NCBI GenBank assembly: GCA_021173225.1
Contig: JAJOLK010000011.1
Coordinates: forward strand, 56,964 to 120,963
DNA: 64,000 nt
DNA from: Phycisphaerales bacterium PN19_bin_20
GTDB lineage: Bacteria; Planctomycetota; Phycisphaerae; Phycisphaerales; UBA1924
Direction: 5' to 3'
In this document: positions 17,052 through 24,638 of the stretch, in pieces
How the letters are laid out: each line of letters opens with the position of its first letter
Position numbering within the stretch: the first letter of the stretch is position 1
Notes under the pieces: generated by a model
The model's input: the letters and a program-made list of their open reading frames with translations, nothing else
The model's database searches: none
What the model was told of the DNA's origin: nothing
Position numbers and translations under genes: made by a program

Positions 17052-20000
17052 ATGAAGAACAGCATGTACATGGCGGCGTTGGTGGCGTTGGCCGGCGGTA
17101 GCGTGGCGCTGGCTGCGCCGCGTGAGAGCGTGACGTTTTTGGCGGTGCCGAGCGACGGCCGGATCGGCGACGCGGCCAACACGATCCTCACGACGACTTT
17201 TAACGGCAGCGATGCGGGCGGCGCGTACACCGCGCGGTTCCTGACCTTGAGCGGCGCTCAGACTGAAGTGAACACGTCGACGATCCAGAGCGAGGCGGCG
17301 ATCTTGATCACGCCCCCGGGCGGAACCCCTTTTATTGCCCGGCCGATCGTCACGGGCGTGGCGGGGACTGAGATCATTCCAGCGGGCTCGTTTGTGATCC
17401 CTGTGGGGTCGTTCACGACGGCGGGGCAGTGGAGCTTTGCGTTCTTCGAGCTTTTCGATGATGCGGGCCTGGACGCGAACTGGGACACGATCACCTTCAC
17501 CCTTGACGACGCGGCCCCGGTGACGGGCGCGGCGCCGGGCGCATTGCAGAACTTCAACCTGGCGGACGTGGTGGTCGACGGCCCAGTGGGCTTGCCCACG
17601 ACGCGGACATTTACGGCGGCGGCGGGCGACACGGTTGGTTCGATCCGGTTCTCGGGTGTCGGCACGGGCCAGACGGCGAACCCTGCGGTGAACAGCGACG
17701 TGAACCCGCTGAGCCGTGCGCGGTTCCAGCTTGTGGCGCCGGACGGGACGACCGTCAGCGGCATCGGCACGCTGTGGGGTACAGCAACGCAGTCGAGCAG
17801 CACGGCTGTGGTGACGGTGGGCATCCCTACGACGGTGGCCAGCGCCGGGGATTGGACGCTTCGGACATGGGACACCGGCGACTTTGCAGGCGTTGACAGC
17901 ACGCTGAAGAGCCTGACGGTCTCGTTCTTGCCCCCGCCGGACGCGCTGACGAACAACACGCTGATTGCGCTGACGGAGGGTCAGTTCGGAACGGCCACGC
18001 GTGCACTGGCCGTCGGCGGCGTGACGTGGTTCGCCTTTGACCTGCCGACGATGCCGGTGGGCAGCGTGGTGGACATCGATTCTGAGGGCTCGACGCTGAC
18101 GCCGAGCAACGACACGGGGATTGCGGTGTACCGCGGGACTGGCGTGGTCGAGGACACCGACAGCAACGACGGGTCGAACCTGCTGTCGGCGATCTCTTAC
18201 GGGCCGGGCGGCGTGACGGGCTCTTACACGGCCAGCGGCGTGCGTTTCAACGGGCGCGACGGCGCGGCCAGCGGTCTGGGTGCGCCGGGGCGTTACTACG
18301 TGGGCGTGGTGGGCGGTGATGTGATCACCGCGGTGCCGGCGACGTTCCAGGCGAACTTTGTGACCAACCCGACGCAGAGCAACAGCGGCAACGTGCAGCT
18401 TCGGGTGCGGTACTTCACGGCCGGTGCGCCGAGCCAGACGCCCAGCGCGACAACGATCAACCTGGTCGAAGGCGGCGCTTGGGCGAGTGCCACGGCGACG
18501 GCTGGGATCAGCGATTGTGTGTGGTTCACGTTCACGACCCCGGCGATGACCGGCACGGGCGCGATGGACATCGACACGTTCGGGACGACCCTAAGCCCGC
18601 TGAACGACACGGACATGGGTCTGTATGGGCCGACGGGCACGCTGATTGACGGCGACGACCAGGACGGCCCCGGCTCGCTGAGCGCGCTGAGCTACGGCGC
18701 TGGTCGGCGCAACGGGACGGGCGACGGGTTGCGGTACACGGGTCAGGACGGCTCGACGGCGGGCACGGCGGGCAACGTTGGGCCCAGCACGACGTACTTC
18801 CTGGCGGTGGGCACGGGCACGTCCTATTCGCACGGCAGCACGTTTAGCGCGCAGCCGACGACGGGTTCTTTGAACAGTGGCAGCGTGACGGCGCGGGTGC
18901 GTGCGTGGGCGAGCGGCGCGCCGAGCGACCCGGTGACGCCGCCGGTGAGCGAGGCGCTGGCGTTCCCGGCATCTGGCGCGACCACGAGCGACACCGAGAC
19001 GCTGAGCGTCGGTCAGGTGAAGTGGTACACCATGGTGGTTCCCAGCGACATCGGCTGGTTCACCAACAGCGCGGTGCAGCTTGACAACGAGGGCTCGACG
19101 ACGAGCCCGACGCTCAACGACACGGGCATGGGCGTCTACCGTGCGGACGCGACGCTGCGTGCGAGCGACACGCTGGACGGGACGGGCTCGATCGCGAGCT
19201 TCAGCTTCGGCTCTGACGACCGGCCCGCGCCGGGCGACGGCGCGGCGTACAACGGGCGTGACGGCGCGCTCACGGCGGGGACCTATTACGTGGCGGTGGC
19301 GTTCGGCTCGCCTTTCTTCGCGTCCGACTTCTCGGTCACGAGCACGAGCCCGACGGTCTCTGGCGACGTGGTGACGAACCTGCGGTACTTCGCGCCGTCG
19401 ATCACGACTGCGGCGACACCGCCGGCGTCTGAGGAGGTCGGGCTGGTCTCGACGCTGACGCCCAACACTGAGCGTGTGATCACCCGGACGAACACGGTGA
19501 CGGACGGGAACCTGGTAACGTGGTACCGGTTCAACACGACCAGCGCGGCGCTGGGCGCCAACGGGCTGTACGTGGACATCGACACCGAGGGGACGGCCCC
19601 GGGCGTGACCGAGGTTGTCGGCGCCTTGGTGGACAGCGAGATCGGCCTGTGGAGCAGCATTGGCCTGCAGGGCGGCAACGACGATGACGACGGCGCGGGC
19701 TTCCGCTCGGCGTTGTCGTACGGCTCAACGGTGGCGCGCGTGGCGATTGCGCCGGTTGCGCCGGCGGCCAGCGGTTTGCCGCGCGACGGGCGTGACGGGC
19801 CGCTGCCGGCGGGGACGTACTATCTGTCGGTCAGCACGTTCAACACGGTGTACTTCGCGGCAGACTTCTCGCTGACGCTGCCAGCCGACCGTTCGGCGAG
19901 CATTGGCGACCGGCTGGTGAACTGGCGGACGAACCTGCCGGGCGGTCCGGCTCCGTGCGGCCCGTCGGACATCGCGAGCGCGGGCCCGGTGGCGGGCTTC

Positions 20001-20183
20001 GACGGCGAGCTGACGTCGGACGACATCATCTTCTTCATCACGGCCTTCACCGGCGGCAACCTCGCGGTGGCGGACATCGCCGGGCCCGGCCCGTCGGTGG
20101 GCGCTGACGGCGAGCTGACGTCGGACGACATCATCCTGTTCATCACTCGGTTCACGGGCTTCCTCCAGAGCGGCTGCCCGTAA
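17052..20183 (+). CDS. Large secreted repeat protein with GC-type dockerin C-terminus
   Basis: A 1043-residue protein with a Shine-Dalgarno GGAGGG seven bases upstream. The signal peptide (1-22) ends ALAAP. Residues 23-150 are homologous to the start of the preceding gene (PRESVTFLAVP; QWSFAFFELFDDA), followed by a second beta-sandwich. Then come four copies of a domain of about 165-190 residues, each with a DIDSEGSTLTPSNDTGI-like strand, a DxNDGSNLLSALSYG-like strand, a GRDG turn and a PGRYYVGV-like strand. The final 75 residues are two dockerin-like repeats (FDGELTSDDIIFFITAF, ADGELTSDDIILFITRF) ending in SGCP. Many Asp-rich turns suggest calcium binding. It is probably a cell-surface or secreted structural protein; no enzymatic motif is seen. 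Confidence 0.85.
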   Translation: MKNSMYMAALVALAGGSVALAAPRESVTFLAVPSDGRIGDAANTILTTTFNGSDAGGAYTARFLTLSGAQTEVNTSTIQSEAAILITPPGGTPFIARPIVTGVAGTEIIPAGSFVIPVGSFTTAGQWSFAFFELFDDAGLDANWDTITFTLDDAAPVTGAAPGALQNFNLADVVVDGPVGLPTTRTFTAAAGDTVGSIRFSGVGTGQTANPAVNSDVNPLSRARFQLVAPDGTTVSGIGTLWGTATQSSSTAVVTVGIPTTVASAGDWTLRTWDTGDFAGVDSTLKSLTVSFLPPPDALTNNTLIALTEGQFGTATRALAVGGVTWFAFDLPTMPVGSVVDIDSEGSTLTPSNDTGIAVYRGTGVVEDTDSNDGSNLLSAISYGPGGVTGSYTASGVRFNGRDGAASGLGAPGRYYVGVVGGDVITAVPATFQANFVTNPTQSNSGNVQLRVRYFTAGAPSQTPSATTINLVEGGAWASATATAGISDCVWFTFTTPAMTGTGAMDIDTFGTTLSPLNDTDMGLYGPTGTLIDGDDQDGPGSLSALSYGAGRRNGTGDGLRYTGQDGSTAGTAGNVGPSTTYFLAVGTGTSYSHGSTFSAQPTTGSLNSGSVTARVRAWASGAPSDPVTPPVSEALAFPASGATTSDTETLSVGQVKWYTMVVPSDIGWFTNSAVQLDNEGSTTSPTLNDTGMGVYRADATLRASDTLDGTGSIASFSFGSDDRPAPGDGAAYNGRDGALTAGTYYVAVAFGSPFFASDFSVTSTSPTVSGDVVTNLRYFAPSITTAATPPASEEVGLVSTLTPNTERVITRTNTVTDGNLVTWYRFNTTSAALGANGLYVDIDTEGTAPGVTEVVGALVDSEIGLWSSIGLQGGNDDDDGAGFRSALSYGSTVARVAIAPVAPAASGLPRDGRDGPLPAGTYYLSVSTFNTVYFAADFSLTLPADRSASIGDRLVNWRTNLPGGPAPCGPSDIASAGPVAGFDGELTSDDIIFFITAFTGGNLAVADIAGPGPSVGADGELTSDDIILFITRFTGFLQSGCP

Positions 20184-20233
20184 TGATGGTGGCGTTGAGC
20201 CGGTAGTGGCTTAGAGCTTGTGAGACACAATCG

Positions 20234-20268
20234 CCCCCGCGTCACCATTGGCGCGGGGGTGTTTTCGT
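20234..20268 (+). terminator. Intrinsic terminator
   Basis: CCCCCGCG (20234-20241) / CGCGGGGG (20252-20259), 10-nt loop, then TGTTTTCGTTTT. Confidence 0.88.
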
Positions 20269-20362
20269 TTTGAGAGCAGGTGCGTGAAGGGGGGAGTGTC
20301 GACGAGGGACAAGCGAAGAGGGAAGAGCGAAGCGGGATGAGGGTCGGTCCAATGGGCCCGAT

Positions 20363-20381
20363 GGCAGGATGTAATCCTGCC
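20363..20381 (-). repeat. Dispersed palindromic repeat (reverse orientation)
   Basis: GGCAGGAT-GTA-ATCCTGCC followed by CCACG; the flanks show that it is inverted relative to the copies at 5-11.6 kb. It lies between convergent genes. Confidence 0.85.
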
Positions 20382-20404
20382 CCACGGGTAGGCGCGGAGG
20401 CGGG

Positions 20405-20698
20405 TCAGTCTTGGTCGGGGGTTTCGGGCGGGTTGAGTTTGCCGGCGAGGAGGAGTTCCCAGGCGGTGGCGATGGCGGAGCCGCCGCGTTCGGTGTGGGT
20501 TTTTTTGCGGGCCTGGTCGATCATGGATTGGACGTCGTGCGGTGGGAAGAGCCAGTTGCGCCCGCCGTGGCTGGGGCCGTTGATGCGTGAAGCCTTGCGG
20601 ATGGCGTCGAAGATTTTGGGTGAGACGTCGGCGGCGGCGAGGAGCTGCTTTTTGGTGAAGCCCGGGCCGGCGTACCTGAGTTCTTGGCCTCTGCGCAT
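20405..20698 (-). CDS. Small putative helix-turn-helix protein
   Basis: A 97-residue protein. Residues 14-64 read like a MerR/excisionase-type winged helix: FTKKQLLAAADVSPKIFDAI (helix-turn-helix), then GRNWLFPPHDVQSMIDQARK, where a wing is followed by a helix. The C-terminus is polar. AAGGA about seven bases upstream of the start can serve as Shine-Dalgarno. It lies 41 bases downstream of apt on the same strand, so may share its transcript. A DNA-binding role is inferred only from the helix pattern. Confidence 0.65.
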   Translation of the reverse strand: MRRGQELRYAGPGFTKKQLLAAADVSPKIFDAIRKASRINGPSHGGRNWLFPPHDVQSMIDQARKKTHTERGGSAIATAWELLLAGKLNPPETPDQD

Positions 20699-20739
20699 GG
20701 TGTGGTCCTTGTTGGTGGTGGCGGGGTAGAGGTGCTTGG

Positions 20740-21276
20740 TTAGAGGGTGAGGACGGCCAGGACGGGGGCGTGGTGCTGGACTCGTGCGCGGCCGTTGAGT
20801 GCGGGCAGTTCGATCAGGACGGTGAGGCCGACGATGGTGCCGCCGAGGCGTTTGACGAGCTGGGCGCAGGCGTCGAGGGTGCCGCCGGTGGCGAGCAGGT
20901 CATCAACGATGACGACGCGCTGTCCGTTGGTGATGGCGTCGGTGTGGATCTCGACGGTGTCGGAGCCGTATTCGAGCTGGTAGCTGACGGCGTCGGTGGT
21001 ATGCGGGAGCTTGCCGGGCTTACGTACGGGGACGAAGCCGGCGGAGAGGGTTTGTGCGAGCGCGGTGCCGAAGATGAAGCCGCGGCTCTCGGCGCCGACG
21101 ACGATGTCGATGTGCTGGCCGCGGAAGGGCGAGGCCATGAGCTCGATGGCCATGGCGAGTGCGCGCGGGTCTCGCAGGAGTGGTGTGAAGTCTTTGAAGA
21201 GCACGCCGGGCTTGGGGAAGTTGGGCACGTCACGGATGAGGGTGTGGAGGCGGTGCTGGAGGTCTTCGGTGATCAT
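20740..21276 (-). CDS. apt: Adenine phosphoribosyltransferase
   Basis: A 178-residue enzyme (the family is normally 170-185) that converts adenine and PRPP to AMP in purine salvage. The start DLQHRLHTLIRDVPNFPKPG is typical, FKDFTPLL and GAESRGFIFG form the adenine-side pocket, KPGKLPHTT is the flexible loop, and VVIVDDLLATGGT is the PRPP-binding motif. The ATG lies eight bases after a -10-like TACCCT (21290-21285, minus strand), so a leaderless mRNA is likely. It is divergent from the DinB-like gene, which has the same promoter arrangement. Confidence 0.95.
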   Translation of the reverse strand: MITEDLQHRLHTLIRDVPNFPKPGVLFKDFTPLLRDPRALAMAIELMASPFRGQHIDIVVGAESRGFIFGTALAQTLSAGFVPVRKPGKLPHTTDAVSYQLEYGSDTVEIHTDAITNGQRVVIVDDLLATGGTLDACAQLVKRLGGTIVGLTVLIELPALNGRARVQHHAPVLAVLTL

Positions 21277-21284
21277 CGGTGGTG

Positions 21285-21367
21285 AGGGTATGTGGGCGGG
21301 TTGGGGTGGGGCGTGACGGCGTGCGGCAGTGGGGGCGCGTGGGAGTCGGGATTGGCGGAACTATGCT
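21285..21367. promoter_or_regulatory. Divergent promoter region apt / DinB-like gene
   Basis: Two -10-like boxes point outwards: TACCCT (21290-21285, minus) eight bases before the apt ATG and TATGCT (21362-21367, plus) six bases before the DinB-like ATG. With normal spacing transcription would begin at or next to each start codon. No clear -35 is visible. Confidence 0.5.
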
Positions 21368-21373
21368 GGGCGC

Positions 21374-21925
21374 ATGAGCGAGACTCAAGGGTTGCCGACA
21401 CTCACGCAGGTGCAGTTGCTTCCGGACGCGGAGCTGGTGTTGCGGTACAAGACGGGCGTTGAGAACTTTGACGCGCGGGCGGTGCGGCTGAGCGATGCGG
21501 AGCTGGATACGGCGTTCTTTGCGGAGGCGGGGGTGGGGACGTGGCCGTGCCGGGTGCTGCTGGGGCATTTGGCGGACGCGGAGCTGGCGTTTGTGTTTCG
21601 GCTTCGGAAGGTGGTGGCGGAAGAGCACCCGGTGCTTGAGGCGTGGGACGAGGGTGCGTTTATTGATTGCCAGCGGATGTACGGGACGCCGACGACGGGC
21701 ACGCGGTTCCCGGTGGGCGCGTTTGTGGCGGCGATCCACACGCTTCGGCTGTGGACTGGGGCGTGGCTGGAGAGTTTGCCGGCGGAGGCGTGGGGGCGGA
21801 CGGGCCTGCACGTTGAGCGTGGCGAGCAGAACCTGCGGCTGATTGCGCAGTACGCGACGTGGCACCTTGAGCACCACGCGTGGTACCTCAATGCGAAGGT
21901 GGTGCGGCTGCGTGGCCCGGCATGA
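21374..21925 (+). CDS. DinB-like (YfiT/DinB superfamily) four-helix protein
   Basis: The protein has 183 residues. The fold is recognised by LVLRYKTGVENFDARAVRLS at the start, WPCRVLLGHLADAELAFVFR in the second helix with the first metal-ligand His, and YATWHLEHHAWYLNAKV near the end with the HLEHH histidines. Members are metal-binding four-helix bundles; some are thiol-dependent S-transferases, most are uncharacterised. The start ATG at 21374 follows TATGCT by six bases; an upstream in-frame ATG would lie before the promoter. The last 38 bases overlap the convergent cation-efflux gene. Confidence 0.8.
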   Translation: MSETQGLPTLTQVQLLPDAELVLRYKTGVENFDARAVRLSDAELDTAFFAEAGVGTWPCRVLLGHLADAELAFVFRLRKVVAEEHPVLEAWDEGAFIDCQRMYGTPTTGTRFPVGAFVAAIHTLRLWTGAWLESLPAEAWGRTGLHVERGEQNLRLIAQYATWHLEHHAWYLNAKVVRLRGPA

Positions 21926-22871
21926 AGGCTGTGGGGGGCGCGGGGGGCGTGGGCGGCGTGGGGGCGGAAGTTTTCGGCTCGGCAGGTTCGACGTGGATCA
22001 GCAGCGTGCGGACGCTGGGGATTGCGGCGCGGACGGCGGCTTTGACGCGGCCTTGGAGGGCGTGCGCGTCGGCGACGGTCATGGTGGGGTCTACGTGCAG
22101 GTGCATGTCAACGAGGTGACCCGGGCCGCTCTTGCGGGCGGTGAGCTTTTCTACGAGCGCCACGCCGGGGACGGCTTGCGCGTGCTGGCGAACGCTGGGA
22201 AGCAGGTCGTGGGGGGCGGCGTCAAGGAGCTCGAGCAGCGCGGGGCGTGCGAGGTGGCGCGCGGTGATGGCGATGACGCCGCTGGCGATGAGGGCGGCGA
22301 CTTCGTCGGCGTAGACCAGCTCGGGGATGCCGGTGGCGCGTGGGCCCCAGATGGCAACGGTGACGCCGAGGAACGCGGCGAGGCTGGTCATGGCGTCTGA
22401 GCGTTGGTGCCAGGCGTCGGCGTGCGCGGCGCTGCTGGCGTGGCATTTGGCCCCACGCACCAGCAGGCGGAAGAGGCCCTCTTTGATGAGGATGACCGCG
22501 AGCAGGACGATGAGCGTCCAGACCGCTGGCGGCGAGTGGGGCGTAAAGAGCTGCTGGAAGCTTTCGACCACGATGAGCGCGGCGGCGACGAAGAGCAGGA
22601 TGCCGACGCAAAGAGCGGCGACGGCCTCGGCCTTGCCGTAGCCGTAGGGATGGTTGTCGTCTGGCGGGCGGGCGGAGACGCGGAGTGCCTGCCAGACAAC
22701 GAGTGAGCCGAGCGCGTCGGCGAGGCTTTCGACGGCGTCTGCGATGAGTGCGGTGGAGTTGCCCAAGAGGCCGGCGACGAGCTTGCCGAGGGCGAGGAGG
22801 ATGCTGGCGACGAGGGCGATGAGGGTGTTGCGGAGCAGTGCGCGGGGCGGGGGCTTGTCGGGAGGCTGCAT
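21888..22871 (-). CDS. Cation diffusion facilitator family transporter
   Basis: A 327-residue inner-membrane protein that should export divalent metal (Zn, Fe, Mn or Co) in exchange for protons. There are six hydrophobic segments between residues 10 and 220. Metal-site blocks are ALIADAVESLADAL in TM2, the HPYGYGKAEA loop, and DAWHQRSDAMTSL in TM5; the cytoplasmic C-terminal domain has VDMHLHVDPTMTVADAHAL. The ATG at 22871 begins just before TM1; the frame upstream runs into the promoter of the opposite gene. A Pro/Ala-rich tail of about 35 residues ends the protein. Metal specificity is not readable. Confidence 0.92.
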   Translation of the reverse strand: MQPPDKPPPRALLRNTLIALVASILLALGKLVAGLLGNSTALIADAVESLADALGSLVVWQALRVSARPPDDNHPYGYGKAEAVAALCVGILLFVAAALIVVESFQQLFTPHSPPAVWTLIVLLAVILIKEGLFRLLVRGAKCHASSAAHADAWHQRSDAMTSLAAFLGVTVAIWGPRATGIPELVYADEVAALIASGVIAITARHLARPALLELLDAAPHDLLPSVRQHAQAVPGVALVEKLTARKSGPGHLVDMHLHVDPTMTVADAHALQGRVKAAVRAAIPSVRTLLIHVEPAEPKTSAPTPPTPPAPPTAFMPGHAAAPPSH

Positions 22872-22917
22872 GGTGGTGGGCGGGTTGGTGGTGGGCTGGG
22901 TGAGCAAGGCTCTTGAG

Positions 22918-22945
22918 TTTACCGGCGGCGGTGCGGCTGTATACT
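22918..22945 (+). promoter_or_regulatory. Promoter of the GT2/LAB_N operon
   Basis: TTTACC (22918-22923), 16 bases, TATACT (22940-22945). The expected start of transcription is two or three bases before the ATG at 22955, so the mRNA would have almost no leader. Confidence 0.6.
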
Positions 22946-22954
22946 GGGCCCAGC

Positions 22955-23788
22955 ATGGATCAGGGTGCCTTGCAGAGTGCGGCGGGGTTGGGCGAGGGTG
23001 CCGCCGGGGGCGAGTGGCTGTCACTGATTGCGCCGGCGCACAACGAGCAAGAGAACATCGGGCCGCTGGTGGCGGAGGTGGCGTTGGCGTTTTTGCAGCT
23101 TGAGGCGATGGGCGTGCGGTGCGAGCTGATTGTGGTGGACGATGGGTCTACTGATGGGACGCGGGCGGCGGTGCTGGCGGAGGCGCGGGGGCGGGCGTTT
23201 GTGCGGTGCGTGGCGATGAGCCGCACGGCGGCGGGCAAGGGCAACGGCCAGTCGGCGGCGTTTTACGCGGGTGTGCGTGCGTCGCGCGGGTCTTTGGTGG
23301 CGACCATCGACGCGGACTTGCAGAACGACCCGGTGGACCTGATCAAGATGGTGGCGAGGCTGCGCGAGAGCGGGGCGGACATGGTGCAGGGTGATCGCAG
23401 CCACGCGCGCAAGGACAACGCGGTACGGCGATTTACGAGCGTGGTTGGGAGGTTCTTTCGGGGGCTGATTTTGGCGGACGCGGTGCGCGACACGGGTTGC
23501 AGCCTGCGGGTGCTGAAGCGTGAGTTTGCGGTGGGGTTGCCGTTGCAGCTGCGCGGCATGCACCGGTTTATTCCGGTGACGGTGGCGGACCTGGGCGGGC
23601 GTGTGGTGGAGATGGACGTGTCGCACCGCCCGCGCGTGGCGGGGACGACAAAGTATGGATTTGGAATCTGGCAGCGCGCTATCCCGGGGCTGATTGACTG
23701 CTTTGCGGTGCGGTATATGCGGAACCGGCGGCGGAGCGTTGAGAGCGTTGAGCTGCCGCTGGCGGGGGCGGCGGGGGTGCCAGGGTGA
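22955..23788 (+). CDS. Family 2 glycosyltransferase (dolichyl/undecaprenyl-phosphate sugar synthase type)
   Basis: A 277-residue GT-A fold: LSLIAPAHNEQENIGPLVAE begins the fold, LIVVDDGSTDGTR binds nucleotide-sugar, TIDADLQNDP is the metal-binding DxD block, and VRDTGCSLRVLKR is the conserved acceptor-side block of dolichol-phosphate-mannose-synthase-like enzymes. It lacks C-terminal membrane helices, so it is the short soluble or peripheral type. It probably charges a polyprenyl phosphate with sugar at the inner face of the membrane. The next gene, a LAB_N membrane protein, starts in a GTGA overlap with its stop codon, so the two are translationally coupled and likely serve the same lipid A or surface-glycan modification. 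Confidence 0.88.
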   Translation: MDQGALQSAAGLGEGAAGGEWLSLIAPAHNEQENIGPLVAEVALAFLQLEAMGVRCELIVVDDGSTDGTRAAVLAEARGRAFVRCVAMSRTAAGKGNGQSAAFYAGVRASRGSLVATIDADLQNDPVDLIKMVARLRESGADMVQGDRSHARKDNAVRRFTSVVGRFFRGLILADAVRDTGCSLRVLKREFAVGLPLQLRGMHRFIPVTVADLGGRVVEMDVSHRPRVAGTTKYGFGIWQRAIPGLIDCFAVRYMRNRRRSVESVELPLAGAAGVPG

Positions 23789-24465
23789 GCGATGGTGTGA
23801 AGCGAAAGGGCGTTCGCTGGGAGCCTGTGGCGGCGATGATCGCGCTGCTGCTGCTGGGGGCGTGGGTGGCGTTTGCGCCCGACGTGCCACAGGAGCGGCG
23901 TGACGGCGCGACGCGGGTGAAGCTGACGATCGGGAACCTGAAGGGCGCGGTGGACTGGATGCCGGCGCGGAAGGCGAGCGGCGACGGCGTGGCGCTGCCG
24001 TCGCGGGACTTCTATTTGCACTATCGCGATGGGACCAGCGTGGGGCCCAAGAGCGCGGCGGAGATGGAGGCGGTGGTCGGGCGTGCGGGGATGGTGCATC
24101 TGACGCGGGTTGGGAGCAACGATCTGTTCAGGCTGCTGAACGTAACCGGGTGGATCGGCGTGCTGTGGGTAGCGGCGGGGTTTGGCGGGCAGCTTGCGTT
24201 TAGCGGGCGGTGGCTGCTGCAGTGGTTTATCAGCGAGAAGAGCAAGAGCAGCACGGTGCCGGTGGCGTTCTGGTGGCTGAGCCTGGTGGGGAGCGTGATT
24301 CTGTTCGCGTATTTCGCGTGGCGTCAGGACCTGGTGGGGACGCTTGGGCAGACCAGCGGCCTGGTGATCTATGCGCGGAACATCAGGCTGATTGCGAAGC
24401 AGCAGCGGCGTGAGGCGCGGGCGCGGGTTGAGGGGCCAGATGCGCTGCCGCCGAGCGCGGGATGA
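23785..24465 (+). CDS. Lipid A biosynthesis N-terminal domain (LAB_N) membrane protein
   Basis: A 226-residue membrane protein. A first helix (12-30) leads into a hydrophilic region of about 90 residues, then three helices. The LAB_N block is clear: GFGGQLAFSGRWLLQWFISE, KSSTVPVAFWWLSLVGSVIL and TSGLVIYARNIRLI. Such proteins are the stand-alone homologue of the domain that precedes some lipid-A-disaccharide synthases and occur beside polyprenyl-phosphate glycosyltransferases. The GTG start overlaps the TGA of the glycosyltransferase (GTGA). The extra hydrophilic segment between helices 1 and 2 is longer than in typical members of about 100 residues. Three repeat copies follow. Confidence 0.85.
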   Translation: MSDGVKRKGVRWEPVAAMIALLLLGAWVAFAPDVPQERRDGATRVKLTIGNLKGAVDWMPARKASGDGVALPSRDFYLHYRDGTSVGPKSAAEMEAVVGRAGMVHLTRVGSNDLFRLLNVTGWIGVLWVAAGFGGQLAFSGRWLLQWFISEKSKSSTVPVAFWWLSLVGSVILFAYFAWRQDLVGTLGQTSGLVIYARNIRLIAKQQRREARARVEGPDALPPSAG

Positions 24466-24508
24466 GGGGGAAGGGATCGAGGGAAGAGGCAAGGGCTGTT
24501 GGCCCGAT

Positions 24509-24605
24509 GGCAGGATGTAATCCTGCCCCACGCGATGCAATAAGGTAGGCAGGATGTAATCCTGCCCCACGCGAAGCAATAAGGCAGGAAGGTTGGAATC
24601 CTGCC
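24509..24605 (-). repeat. Dispersed palindromic repeat, three tandem copies (reverse)
   Basis: Cores at 24509-24527 and 24548-24566 (both loop GTA) and a variant at 24583-24605 with a longer loop. The first two lie in a 39-base direct repeat including CCCCACGCGAxGCAATAAGG. The cluster lies between convergent genes. Confidence 0.88.
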
Positions 24606-24638
24606 CCGCGCGGGTGTTACGCCTTCGATACCTGCGCG

